Source of the DNA: Ophiobolus disseminans
Lineage: Eukaryota > Ascomycota > Dothideomycetes > Pleosporales > Phaeosphaeriaceae
Assembly: GCA_010093685.1 (NCBI GenBank)
Contig: MU006232.1
Span: 225,017 to 289,016 of the forward strand
Reading direction: 5' to 3'
Length of the DNA: 64,000 nucleotides
Positions 43,822-53,025 of this stretch are shown piece by piece (the first letter of the stretch is position 1; every line of letters begins with the position of its first letter). The notes under the pieces are model-generated. The model was not told the origin of the DNA and made no database searches. It saw nothing but the letters and a program-made list of their open reading frames with translations. The position numbers and the translations under genes are program-made.

Positions 43822-44319
43822 GCGGGCATAGCTACGTCGAAACTGTGGCGAAAGGGTCACGAAAAGGAGCGCAGTATGCGTATCGTTCACGCGCTGTTAT
43901 GCGCTATAGGTGGAAACTCGGCTAGGACGGACATTGAAGCGCATAAGAACAACGCCCCTAGGAAACAATAGCTGAATGCCACGCGCGTTAAACGTCATTT
44001 CTGACTCGGATATCGCCAAACCTTGAACCAAATCAGAAACTGGGTGCTCTTGCGCCTCCTATCGCATGAAAAACAGTCCAACTAAAACAACTTTAAGTAA
44101 CATCGCTGTTCAATCTACTTGCGGCAACTGCTGTGTATATCCTTGCCCTTTGTCGATCACTGTAGCCTATCGTCCTCCAGATGTGCCTGCACATCTCGTC
44201 CTTGTCGCGCTCGCACTTCAACGTATTTTCAGTGACAGCGTAGTCATGCCATGCTGTCCTTCTGTTTGTTTTTGTTGATTCCTACCAGCGGCGCGTACAA
44301 GATGAGCAGAGGTATACGT
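43822..44319. other. convergent 3' flanks
   Basis: About 500 bp between tails of a plus- and a minus-strand gene. A 70-codon frame at 44066-44278 has no features. Nothing is called. Confidence 0.4.
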
Positions 44320-44889
44320 TTACAGCTCGTCGTCGAGGGCGGCCGCCATGGCAAAAGACATGCGAGGGCGGGTGAAATCGGAGATGCAAGAGGGCGCCGG
44401 CGCCGAGACAGGGTCGATATCCATTCTGTCAGTGTTGGCGGTCGGTACAGAGCGGCGAGTCTGTAAATAATTAGTGAACAGTCTTTGAGTGTAACAAACT
44501 GATGTACATACCCTTGGACGTGCAATATTGCGGTCCTCAAAAGCAGGCCGCTTCGAAAGATCTGGACCTTCGTCTCCGATGCAGCGCTTGCGCTTGACAC
44601 CACTCTGAGAAACAGGCTGACGGTTGTGATCGTGAGGGATGGAACCTCCACTCCCACCCGTGGTCTTATTGTCACGCTCTGTCTCAGCAAGATTGACTTC
44701 AGAGCTATCGTTGAGGTCCTCGGGGACTTCAGGCATGGCCAAGGAGGTCTCCACAGCCGAAACCGCCGACATTCGCTTTGCGTCGAGGCTCATGCAGCCA
44801 TCAAGGTGTACCTTTGATTTGGAGTTGGTGGCATTGGAGGCAGACGTATCCGCCTCGGTTCCAGTTGTGGTACCTGTCTTTGCCGCCAA
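44320..44889 (-). CDS. small Ser/Thr-rich protein with a basic nuclear-type motif
   Basis: Exons 44889-44512 and 44460-44320 give 172 residues. The 51-nt intron has a GTATGT donor, an ACTAAT branch site and TACAG; it is in frame and stop-free, so retention would add 17 residues. The protein is disordered (MAAKTGTTTGTEADTSASNATNS), with an acidic block (MPEVPEDLNDSSEVNLAETE) and a KRKRC-type nuclear signal, and ends DFTRPRMSFAMAAALDDEL, which looks like a conserved short docking helix. No family is recognised. Two further minus-strand genes for lysine-rich, probably nuclear proteins follow upstream. Confidence 0.6.
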   Translation of the reverse strand: MAAKTGTTTGTEADTSASNATNSKSKVHLDGCMSLDAKRMSAVSAVETSLAMPEVPEDLNDSSEVNLAETERDNKTTGGSGGSIPHDHNRQPVSQSGVKRKRCIGDEGPDLSKRPAFEDRNIARPRVCTSVCYTQRLFTNYLQTRRSVPTANTDRMDIDPVSAPAPSCISDFTRPRMSFAMAAALDDEL

Positions 44890-44907
44890 ATCATAAGCAG
44901 GTATCCT

Positions 44908-45780
44908 TCACAGCTTGACCAGCCTCCCGCTCAGAAAGCCAGGCGTTTGCAGGACCTTTGCCTTGGTCTTGAGGTTGGCAGCCTCCTTAGGTCGCTGGGA
45001 AGAATTCTCTAGAGTATCAGCCTCTTTGTTCATTCGGGAGTCCTTGGCCATCTTCTTGGAGTTCTGAGGACGGGCGACGCGAATCTCCGAGACGTTACGA
45101 CTCTGCTTGCGAACCTCACGTGTAATAGTTGATGCAGGCATGCGGCCAACCTTTGGCTTTTTATCAGAGCTCAAGATATTTGACGGTTTTGGTGCGGCCA
45201 CCTCTTCATCATCTAATTCTGGCTCCTCGACTACGCGAGTCATCTTTCCGCGCTTCTTGACCGGTGCGTCCTTTGCTTCCGCGGTAGACAGCTTCTCCTT
45301 ATCTTCTGCTGGCACATCTGCTTTTGTGCTTGCCGCATTGTTCAGCGCAGTCAACAAGCCCAAAGCTGTGATATCGCCAGACGCGTTGTTCAGCACCTGC
45401 AGAAAAACAGCCAGCTGCTTGACTCCAGCGGTTCCAGCAAACATCTGACTCGTCCTACTTAATCCATCGATAATTTCCTGTGCAAGAACGGCCTCCGCCT
45501 CCTTATTCTTTCCATGCTTGGTGATGTATGGTTCGGCTTGGGTGAGCCTCAATATGATGGAGTCTCTGTCGCTGTCTTTTGGGAGCCTTTGGGCCGCCTC
45601 GATTGCTCTGCTCACATCTTTGCTCGCTGCGTTCAGCTCAACAGCAGCCTTAACGGCAAGAAACTTTGTTCTGTTCCACACAGGCACAACAACCTTTGTA
45701 AAGTTGCAAGTCTTCGGGCTGGCGGAACGCTTCGGCTTGCGAGTCGCGTCGTGGGTGGCGGAACAATCTTCTGAAGGCAT
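44908..45780 (-). CDS. lysine-rich unassigned protein
   Basis: A 290-residue frame from MPSEDCSATHD; the frame is open for 90 codons further upstream, but that part has a leader-like composition. The N-terminal half is a helical domain (RTKFLAVKAAVELNAASKDV, SRAIEAAQRLPKDSDRDSI, LAQEIIDGLSRTSQMFAGT) ending with VFLQVLNNASGDITALGLLT. The second half is charged and disordered (KEKLSTAEAKDAPVKKRGKM, EEPELDDEEVAAPKPSN) with several basic clusters, suggesting a nucleic-acid or chromatin role, which is inference only. It ends 18 bp before the start of the next gene on the same strand. No family is recognised. Confidence 0.6.
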   Translation of the reverse strand: MPSEDCSATHDATRKPKRSASPKTCNFTKVVVPVWNRTKFLAVKAAVELNAASKDVSRAIEAAQRLPKDSDRDSIILRLTQAEPYITKHGKNKEAEAVLAQEIIDGLSRTSQMFAGTAGVKQLAVFLQVLNNASGDITALGLLTALNNAASTKADVPAEDKEKLSTAEAKDAPVKKRGKMTRVVEEPELDDEEVAAPKPSNILSSDKKPKVGRMPASTITREVRKQSRNVSEIRVARPQNSKKMAKDSRMNKEADTLENSSQRPKEAANLKTKAKVLQTPGFLSGRLVKL

Positions 45781-46398
45781 CTTGTCTAGGTCGATAGAGA
45801 AGTGTTGACCGCGGATGTAAATTTGCGTCGACCGGAAACGTTGAATGGGTTCGGAAGTCTGGTTGGTTGTGACAATTGAGATGATGTCAGCTTGCGGCGT
45901 GGATCTCGCGAGAAGTTGAAGGTTGAGGCAGTTCGAGTGGTGAGTAATAGGAGGAGGCAGACGCACGGCGAGGCTGCAGGGACTATTAAGAACCAGAGGC
46001 AGGGCGAGCGCACGGAAGGAAAGCGCTACATTTTGGATCATGCGGGTCATATTTGTGGTGGTTGGGAAGTGAAAGTGAATGGAAGGAAACTCGCAATTTC
46101 GAAACCAGAGGAACAGCTAAGTAAATGACGTAGAGAGCACGAGAAGGGCCTATATTGCAGAAACTACTTCTTCTAGAATATATAATGTGTATTTGAGGGG
46201 TTAAGATTGTTTTGGCGGATGCATACAAGAAAGCTGTAGTCTTCGACCTACATGCTAGACGTGATTACGGAAAACCTCTAAATGAGTAGCACCTAGGCCA
46301 TAGTCTATTGCAACGCCGACAAGATCACTTGTGGGATTATGGCATTTCAACGTATACTCCGACTTGCTTGCTATATTTCAGAGCAATTAGTTTGCCCT
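45781..46398. other. upstream region, no gene seen
   Basis: About 620 bp. The first 270 bases are open in the frame of the minus-strand gene below and may be 5' leader or an N-terminal extension. The rest shows nothing I can support. Confidence 0.35.
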
Positions 46399-46953
46399 TT
46401 AGACGTTAGGGCGCCTTTGCATGGGACGCTTTCGAACCCCATCGCCGGTCATCGCAGAGAAGGTCGTCGGAGTCTCGCCGTGTTCGCTATTGAGCACCCG
46501 GGCATTCTGAGCTTGCAGGTCACTCGACTCTTGACCCAGTTTGCGCTTTGTAGCACCTTTGAGCGCCTGCTCTTCCATTTTGGCTTTGTAAGCTGGTTTT
46601 TCAACGAGGCGCTTAGTAGCTTGTACAATATGGTGATTCTCTAGACGAGCCATGTAGTCGCGAACGTCCACCTTGTTGGTCTCAGATTTACCCTTTTTGC
46701 TTGTATGTGGCTTAGGTGGGGGAGGCATGAGAGCCTTGTCATCCGAGAACAGACCGTCCATGATGGCCTCATCGAAAGTGCGACCTTCTTCTTCATTGAA
46801 GCTGTCAAACTCGTCCAAATGCTGGCCAATTGTAACGCCGTCTGTGCGGCCGTACATTTGAAAATTGCGCGGGTTGGTAGGCTGATGTTTTACCATTCCC
46901 ACCGGCCTACCGGCCTTAATGTCGCCGAGAAGGTTGAGGATATTTTCAGACAT
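46399..46953 (-). CDS. unassigned 184-residue protein
   Basis: An intronless frame beginning MSENILNLLGDIKAGRPVGM. Visible parts are an N-terminal short helix, NPRNFQMYGRTDGVTIGQHLDEFDSFNEEEGRTFDEAI, an acidic and aromatic stretch that looks like a peptide docking segment, PPPPKPHTSKKGKS, and a helical part with VRDYMARLENHHIVQATKRL followed by KATKRKLG-like basic residues. The C-terminus is basic (GVRKRPMQRRPNV). It is probably nuclear and disordered. I recognise no family, but the N-terminus is compact and looks conserved rather than random. Confidence 0.6.
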   Translation of the reverse strand: MSENILNLLGDIKAGRPVGMVKHQPTNPRNFQMYGRTDGVTIGQHLDEFDSFNEEEGRTFDEAIMDGLFSDDKALMPPPPKPHTSKKGKSETNKVDVRDYMARLENHHIVQATKRLVEKPAYKAKMEEQALKGATKRKLGQESSDLQAQNARVLNSEHGETPTTFSAMTGDGVRKRPMQRRPNV

Positions 46954-47822
46954 CGCTAGTGAAAAGTCTTGTCGCTGGCTAAATATTTTGCGGACAGTGT
47001 CTCGGTTGGGTCAGGAGCTCTTCCGTTGTTGGCTGAGAGGGTAGAGTTGATGTTGAGGGGTCGCGTTGACAAGAGCGTTTTATGAGTAAGGAGTAAGACT
47101 TACGGCAACCCTTGTGTTAGATGAAGCGTGGTCACGCTGTGAAATGACAATTCAGTGCTTTCACCAGAGAACATGCAAAACACGAACTATGAGCAAACAT
47201 CGTTCCAGATAAAGGACGACCATTTTTCTGAGTGCGAGATTTTAAACCAGAAAACTACCACCTGGCTTACGATGGGAATGGCCGGTTGAAGAGTTCTACT
47301 CAGACAAAAATTCACCGAGATGTGCAACGCTTGCTGTTCGCCACCCAATGCTGTCGATATTCATGCTTCAAACCAATGAAATGCCGCACACATATCGAAC
47401 TATACGTTCGCGCACATCAGTTTTCGGATATGCAGGACAGCTTCAACTTTTTTGGGTTAACGTGACAAATTTTAGAGATAGCCTCGCTCCCTAATGTGGG
47501 CATGGTCGAGTTGCAAAGCAATGCATACATCTGAGATGAAGAGATGGCCAAACAAATAACAGGTGAAAGATTGATCGAACCGTTATGATCGTGTGAATGA
47601 CAGTGAGTCTGCCTGGGATGGCGGTGAGAGAGTGACGTTCAGATGTACGTTCGCGGTGCCCAATTAAGATCGGCGCTAAGGCGGAGGTGCCACATATCGC
47701 CTTGGCGGTAGGTATCCCCACAAAGAACACCTTTGGCTTCGCTGCTTCTCCAGAGGTTGCCCAATTACCTTATACACACACCCTGAAGCTCCAGAAACAT
47801 ATAAACCGCTCAATTGCTCAGC
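46954..47822. promoter_or_regulatory. divergent promoter of unassigned gene and FKBP gene
   Basis: About 870 bp. A 77-codon plus frame (47232-47465) is featureless. No stress-response or unfolded-protein element was recognised with confidence. Confidence 0.35.
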
Positions 47823-48329
47823 ATGAAGGTCGCAACCATCTTTGCTATCGCCACCGTGGCTCTCGCGGACGTTATCAACAACGAAGTAAGCTCTTGTGGA
47901 CAGCAGAGACGGGCATCAGTTGACACATTTACAGCACCTCAAGACCGAAGTTGTTGTATCTGTCGAATGCAGCCGTAAAACCATCGCCGGCGACAAGATC
48001 CACGTGCATTACCGCGGTACCCTCGAGAGCGACGGCAGCGAATTCGATGCCTCCTACAACCGCGGCCAGCCCCTCTCCTTCGCCGTAGGCCAGGGACAAG
48101 TCATCAAGGGCTGGGATCAAGGTCTTCTGGGCATGTGCCCAGGCGAGAAGAGGAAGCTCACTATCCAACCCGACTGGGCTTATGGCTCAAGGGGTGCGGG
48201 TCCCATCCCGGCCAACAGTGTCTTGAGTAAGATACGAGCGATGTGACAGCGAAGAGCCAGATACTAACTTACAAAGTTTTCGAGACTGAGTTGGTGTCCA
48301 TCGATGGAGTCACCAAGGACGAGCTATAG
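47823..48329 (+). CDS. FPR2: ER-lumen FKBP-type peptidyl-prolyl isomerase with C-terminal KDEL
   Basis: Three exons, 47823-47885, 47935-48226 and 48277-48329, give 135 residues. A signal peptide (MKVATIFAIATVALA) is followed by one FKBP domain: KIHVHYRGTLESDGSEFDAS, GQVIKGWDQGLLGMCPGEKR, and RGAGPIPANSVLIFETELVSI. The residues that line the FK506 pocket (Y in VHYRG, D in FDAS, V-I-x-x-W in QVIKGW) are present, so it should be active and drug-binding. It ends in VTKDEL, an ER-retrieval signal. The protein corresponds to FKBP2/Fpr2, a folding catalyst of the secretory pathway. Both introns have branch sites; the second supplies the final exon, which contains the KDEL. Confidence 0.93.
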
Positions 48330-48994
48330 AGACTGGAAGGTGCAGATTTGACGGCAACGTCGTTGATGTCTATTTGGGCAAACAGTCTATATGAGCCATG
48401 AAGTACACGAATACATATCACAGGAACTAAAACTGTAGTACATAAAAATACGAAGCATCCATGCGGGAACGCGAGGGTTGATACTGACCAGCAGCTGGAG
48501 AGGAGCAACATCACTCTGTCATCCCAACATCGTGCCCTCACTAGCCAATGTTTTCACAATGTCAAACTGTCTGTCCACTCCTCCCATTTTTTTATTCCCT
48601 TTCACAAACTAGTCTATTGTGTTTTCGTAGAAAACGTCAGAACGTTGGGGTGTGGAATATGCACCGCCAAAACCTCTCCGACTTTTCACTTTCATCCCCC
48701 AACCTTTCCTATTGTGCTGCACCGCTATTGTATTGGACCCTACACTTGATCTGGCACATTCTCCCTGGAAGCTCTTCCCCTTTCTCTCTACTCACCTTCA
48801 GCACCTTTTCGCCTGCTGGCCTCAACTTTTAGCAACACGCAGACGACAACGTACAAGCACCATCTCCGCTACACCACCCTTCGATCCTGCGATCACATCC
48901 AGGGACACACAAGTCATATCGTAACTAAAGTTAGCGGACACGCGACATCCTCCAGGACACGCCTATATCCTTACAACCCATCATTACCAACACG
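48330..48994. other. no supported gene
   Basis: About 665 bp between FKBP and the next plus-strand gene. The last 350 bp are CT-rich on the coding strand and look like promoter and leader. Confidence 0.4.
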
Positions 48995-50367
48995 ATGTCG
49001 TCTACCACCAAGCCCAGCGGCTTCAAGGAGTCCGCCCCCGCAGCCTGCGCAAACCAGTCAACTGCCAAGAAAGTCAAGGTCGCTCCCGGTGGACAGGTCA
49101 AGCAGCTAGCTGCAACATTGATCGCGAACAAGGCCTCGACTAGCAGCCAGTCGACCGCGGGTTCAAAGGCGCAGGGCATCGCCACACCCAAGCAGAAGGT
49201 GATCGCCAAGGAGACTGCAACTGCCTCGCTCCAGCGCATGAAGGAAGAAGCTCTTGTAACGTTGAAGCGTCGCAAGTCACTCTACGATGTGCTTCACTAC
49301 ATTGTTGCCGTCAATAAGCCCTCAGTGGAGGGTGAAGAGAAGAATCCCCTTGAAAAGTCTATTGCAATTCTGGTGGGCGAGATCAAGGCAATGACTGAGG
49401 ACATCTCCAAGCTTAAGCTCTTCGGGCGCGGCTTCGCTTTGGATAAGATCAGTAATCTCGATGCACAGGCCATTGTAGCTCTCGCATCATGGGGCTCTAA
49501 TGAGGGCAAGGCCTCCAAACCGAACAAGGTAGCTACGAAAGCTCCAGCCCAAGAAGACAGAGTAGTCTCCAAAGGAGTCGTAGCAGAAGAGGAGAATCTC
49601 TTCACAAACAAGGACACCAACAAGACGCCCTCTATCCAGGAATCTCGCGCAACAAACATCTCCCCACCTCCCCCTCAATACCAGCGCGCCCCTTCCCGAA
49701 CCCCGTCCAACATCCAGCGCAGAAGACGAGAATCTCTTCACAAACGAGGACACCAACAACACACCCTCCATCAAGGAATCTCGCGCTACAAAGCTCCCTC
49801 CCGCTCCTCCCCAACCCCAGCGCGCCTCATCCTCATCCCTCCCCAAGCTCCCTCCCAAACCCCGCCCAACATCCAGCGCATTCATGAAGCCCAAACGCCC
49901 CACGGGCCCCATCTCCCGCCCCGTCCGCGCCATCCAAGTCGACAAAGCTAAAAACAAGACAACTGAAATCATCGACGCCGGCGTCGCACTCGAAGCCCAA
50001 CAACGTGGCACCGCCGCAGAGAAGAAGCAGAAAAACAACGGCGGCTTCTTCGCAAAGGGCGCGGACAACAAGCACAATTCGCGCATGAAGACCAACGACG
50101 ATGGGTATCTTATCTTTAGGAAGAAGGCGCGAGAGACGGTGGTGGGCGAGAAGCGGAAGCGTGGGGACGGGCTGGAGAAGCCGCGGAAGCGCGTTGCTGT
50201 TGAAGGCCGGAGTTTCGCGCCGCTGAGGGTAAGTGCTGTGTCGTTGATTAATTTTTGAAGAGTTGCTGATTGGTTTTTAGACGCGTCGTGCGCTGTTCAT
50301 GGCTGAGGCTATGGATGTTGACGACGTCGCTGTTCGTCCCGCCGCTGCCTCTTCCCTCGCTTTGTAG
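48995..50367 (+). CDS. unassigned protein with a frame break in a tandem duplication
   Basis: From the ATG at 48995 one frame runs to a stop at 49951 (318 residues). The 3' half of the gene clearly lies in the +1 frame: it continues as FMKPKRPTGPISRPVRAIQV, KTNDDGYLIFRKKARETVV and RKRVAVEGRSFAPLR, then a 52-nt intron (50229-50280) and a final exon ending ASSLAL at 50367. The switch falls in a direct repeat: unit 1 at 49583-49718 (136 nt) and unit 2 at 49719-49877 (159 nt) both encode ENLFTN(K/E)DTN-type sequence, but only unit 2 is a multiple of three. The N-terminus has a helical part (SLQRMKEEALVTLKRRKSLY, LHYIVAVNKPSVEGEEKNPL). It is basic, Lys/Pro-rich and probably nuclear. It may be a functional short form, a disrupted allele or a sequencing error. 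Confidence 0.6.
49583..49877 (+). repeat. imperfect tandem duplication, 136 + 159 nt
   Basis: Unit 1 starts GCAGAAGAGGAGAATCTCTT and unit 2 starts GCAGAAGACGAGAATCTCTT; both end CCAACATCCAGC. Unit 1 lacks about 23 bases that unit 2 has in its Pro/Ser-rich second half. Single-base differences are frequent, so the duplication is not recent. Confidence 0.85.
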
Positions 50368-50970
50368 GTGCGCAGGTTTTAACGCCTTGACCGCGGCGGC
50401 GCTTCTCCTCCGCTGGGTTTACAGGCATCACGGCGCTTATGGGAGTAATGGCGTTATGGTTGGAGTTGTACAAAACCCGAGCAATCCGTCGACGGCCACT
50501 CTATCCAGGGGCATACGGAGCGATGTTCGAGTGCTTCGCGCTCTGTCTGTCTTTCATTTCGGTTAGTGGTCACTTTGTAGCTTCCTGGGTTCTCGAGCAT
50601 GGTTTGGTACATATTGATGATGTTGAAAGCTTCGACGCATCCTTCTTTGGTGGTCCTTTGTTAGACTCTGCCAGCAGCTTTAGTATTAGCATATTTAGTG
50701 AGGATGGGCGATGAGTTGAAATGGCACGATAAAATTGAAGATATTAATGAGCTTTCACTGGCTGCTCTGAGAGGTACAACAGGCTGCTTGGATACGATGT
50801 GCGCCGAGCGACCCCGTCCTAACCTTGTTGAAAGGAACAAAGATAGTAATAGAAACCAATGAAATGTAAAAAGCCAGTGGCCACGCTGCCCAACCCATTA
50901 AGAATGCTCGACTATCTGAGCTAGGCCACAAGGCATCCTGTCACGGCACTGGCTGTCTGGTCGTGCTGGC
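50368..50970. other. convergent 3' flanks
   Basis: About 600 bp between a plus- and a minus-strand gene. Overlapping plus frames (50270-50714) have no domain. Confidence 0.4.
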
Positions 50971-51498
50971 TCATACTCCACCAAACACGCCCTTAACCAA
51001 GTTGCCAACTTCCTGAACGAACGACGTCTTATTCTCTGGCTCGCGCTCCTCAAGCTCAATATTTCTTGCAAAGACATGGAGCGAGCGATCGCGACTCCGA
51101 AGCATCGAGTTACTGTTGGAATTAGCCGTGTTGGTAGCATTGTGGTTGCCAGTGGGTTTTACGTCAGCCTTGCAATTGAAGCTTGCGAAGTCTAGCCCGA
51201 TATCTTTGAGGCCAGGGAAGACGAATTCCTGAATCACATTGCCCTTGCAGCCGGGTTTGTCGTACGTCGTGCAGGAACCGTCTTCGTCGGGACCAAGAGA
51301 CATGATACCATTGGCTTGGCCGACTACTACGCCATCGTCATGACAATCGTCCGTGGGCGCAATCCATTGGCAGTTTCCTGAAAAGTCGATACCGGTACAA
51401 GTGAACACTCCTCCGGGAAGGCCGCGGCGTTGAAGACTAGGCCGCGCTGAGACTGATGATAGGAGCGCAAAAAGAATGACTGGAGCTGTGGGTAGCAT
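50971..51498 (-). CDS. small secreted cysteine-rich protein (candidate effector)
   Basis: An intronless 175-residue frame. It has a clear signal peptide (MLPTAPVILFALLSSVSA) and then a possible Kex2 site (RPSLQRR). The mature part has six cysteines in FTCTGIDFSGNCQWIAP, DDCHDDG, SCTTYDKPGCKGNV and ASFNCKAD, enough for three disulfides, followed by an Asn/Ser-rich linker (NHNATNTANSNSNS, with potential N-glycosylation sites) and a charged tail ending VGNLVKGVFGGV. The pattern GGVFTCTGIDFSGNCQW is one I associate with a family of secreted proteins common in moulds and plant-associated ascomycetes, without a known role. Size, secretion and cysteines fit an apoplastic effector or cell-wall protein; no host interaction can be inferred. 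Confidence 0.8.
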   Translation of the reverse strand: MLPTAPVILFALLSSVSARPSLQRRGLPGGVFTCTGIDFSGNCQWIAPTDDCHDDGVVVGQANGIMSLGPDEDGSCTTYDKPGCKGNVIQEFVFPGLKDIGLDFASFNCKADVKPTGNHNATNTANSNSNSMLRSRDRSLHVFARNIELEEREPENKTSFVQEVGNLVKGVFGGV

Positions 51499-53025
51499 TT
51501 TCGAGTAACGGAGGTCGAACGCGGTATTGAGAAGATCGATGCACTAAGTTGTGTTTTGGAAGTTTGAGTATCTTTCGGGAGCAGGTAAAACTTCAGTGCA
51601 GGACTGGGGTGTTATGACTGTGATAGTTAGCCTTTGGTCCCGCAGACACTGGTCGGGTTCAACACGCACCAAGAAATCGTGTGATAACCGCGCGCACCTT
51701 GGTCTAGAAGGACAAGCCACAACTTCAAGACAAAGACTTGCTTTGCTTGCTTTACCACGATGAAAGAACGGGTACATAGGACGTGTGTCGATTGCGAGCT
51801 CCATTGTAAGAAGACTGCGCCATCAAATCGCTAAAAGCAACAGTCCATAAGAGCGGGCTGATTTGGGCAGGAGTATGGTCAGGTTGAGAGATTGTCAGAA
51901 TTTTGGATGAATGGGAAGAGACGGGAGTGATATGGGTGATTTGTTCCAGCCCGATACGTAGAACAAGGGTACGGTGTGATGTGTGAAACATCGGTCCGGC
52001 TAATGGTGCAACATGTAAGCCTACGGTTTTGTAGCATATGGCAAACTGCCTCCTCAGCCGGAACGCAACTGTGGTCCGCCAGATTGTGTCATTTACATGC
52101 GGGTGTCAACTTGTCGCGCGTGGCGAACATATCACCTCTTGTATTGACAGATGCGACCAGGATGTGCCAGCCTTGATCGGCAGGCACACAGCCCTACATG
52201 CCAGTATGCAGCAGACCGCGCCGACGAGGGTTCCGATTTGTGATAGGTGTATGCATTTCTGTGAGTAGTGGAAGGGGCCGCTCAAGTGAAATAGTGTTGA
52301 TGTTAAGAGATGCGTTTTCGCACGCTGGAGAATATGCGTCTTCCGTATCTCACAGAGCATGCGTGCCAACGTAAAAGCTCGGAGACAAACATCGTCGTGC
52401 GGCACGCGCATAGCTTCTGGAACAGCTCGAGCATCGAAAGCTTACCCGCAATACGCATCGGGGTGTTGGGTATTGGAAGGATTTGGTGCACTTGGTCGAT
52501 GCTCAGGCTCAAACCGCAGGACGTTTTGCGCTACCTCACTAGGCCAGCGAGAAGAGACCCTGCAATATGGCAGTCACTCAGACGGTGTTCTGCCTCTTGA
52601 AGCTATGTCAGTTGGTCGTGATACTTGTCAAAATAATGATTGTCTATGTCGAAGGCGCACCCGGGTTGGATAATGAAGTCGAAAGTGACTGGGTTTGCCA
52701 TGCAAAGATGTCGAAACGATTGTCGGGCCTCATCAACATCGGCGCCACATGAGCGCTCCGATTATCAGCAACAAGAGCCCGGGGCGCTCGTACACCTATG
52801 GAGAAGGAAACGGTCAATCTCTGAAAGGATAACAGACCCCTTCGAGGGATGCGAGAACGGGTGGCACGTGCACTAGGTGCGTCATCGGCTATCAACGGGC
52901 CTCCGAACAAAAGTCGACGCTGCTCCGGTAAGCATCAGCACAATGCACACATGTTCATAGCTCGTAGAGGCTGGTGTGTCTGGCACGTGAAGTCATTTGC
53001 TCGCTGCTATCACAGCGCTTTCATC
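51499..53025. promoter_or_regulatory. divergent upstream region, secreted protein and FPGS genes
   Basis: About 1.5 kb, large for this window. Numerous short frames overlap on both strands and none has a domain. Long upstream regions are common for regulated secreted-protein genes, but I recognise no specific element. Confidence 0.35.

Noticed and set aside
49487..50095. 202-residue minus-strand frame
   Set aside because: Antisense to the tandem-duplicated gene; its repeats simply mirror the DNA repeat.
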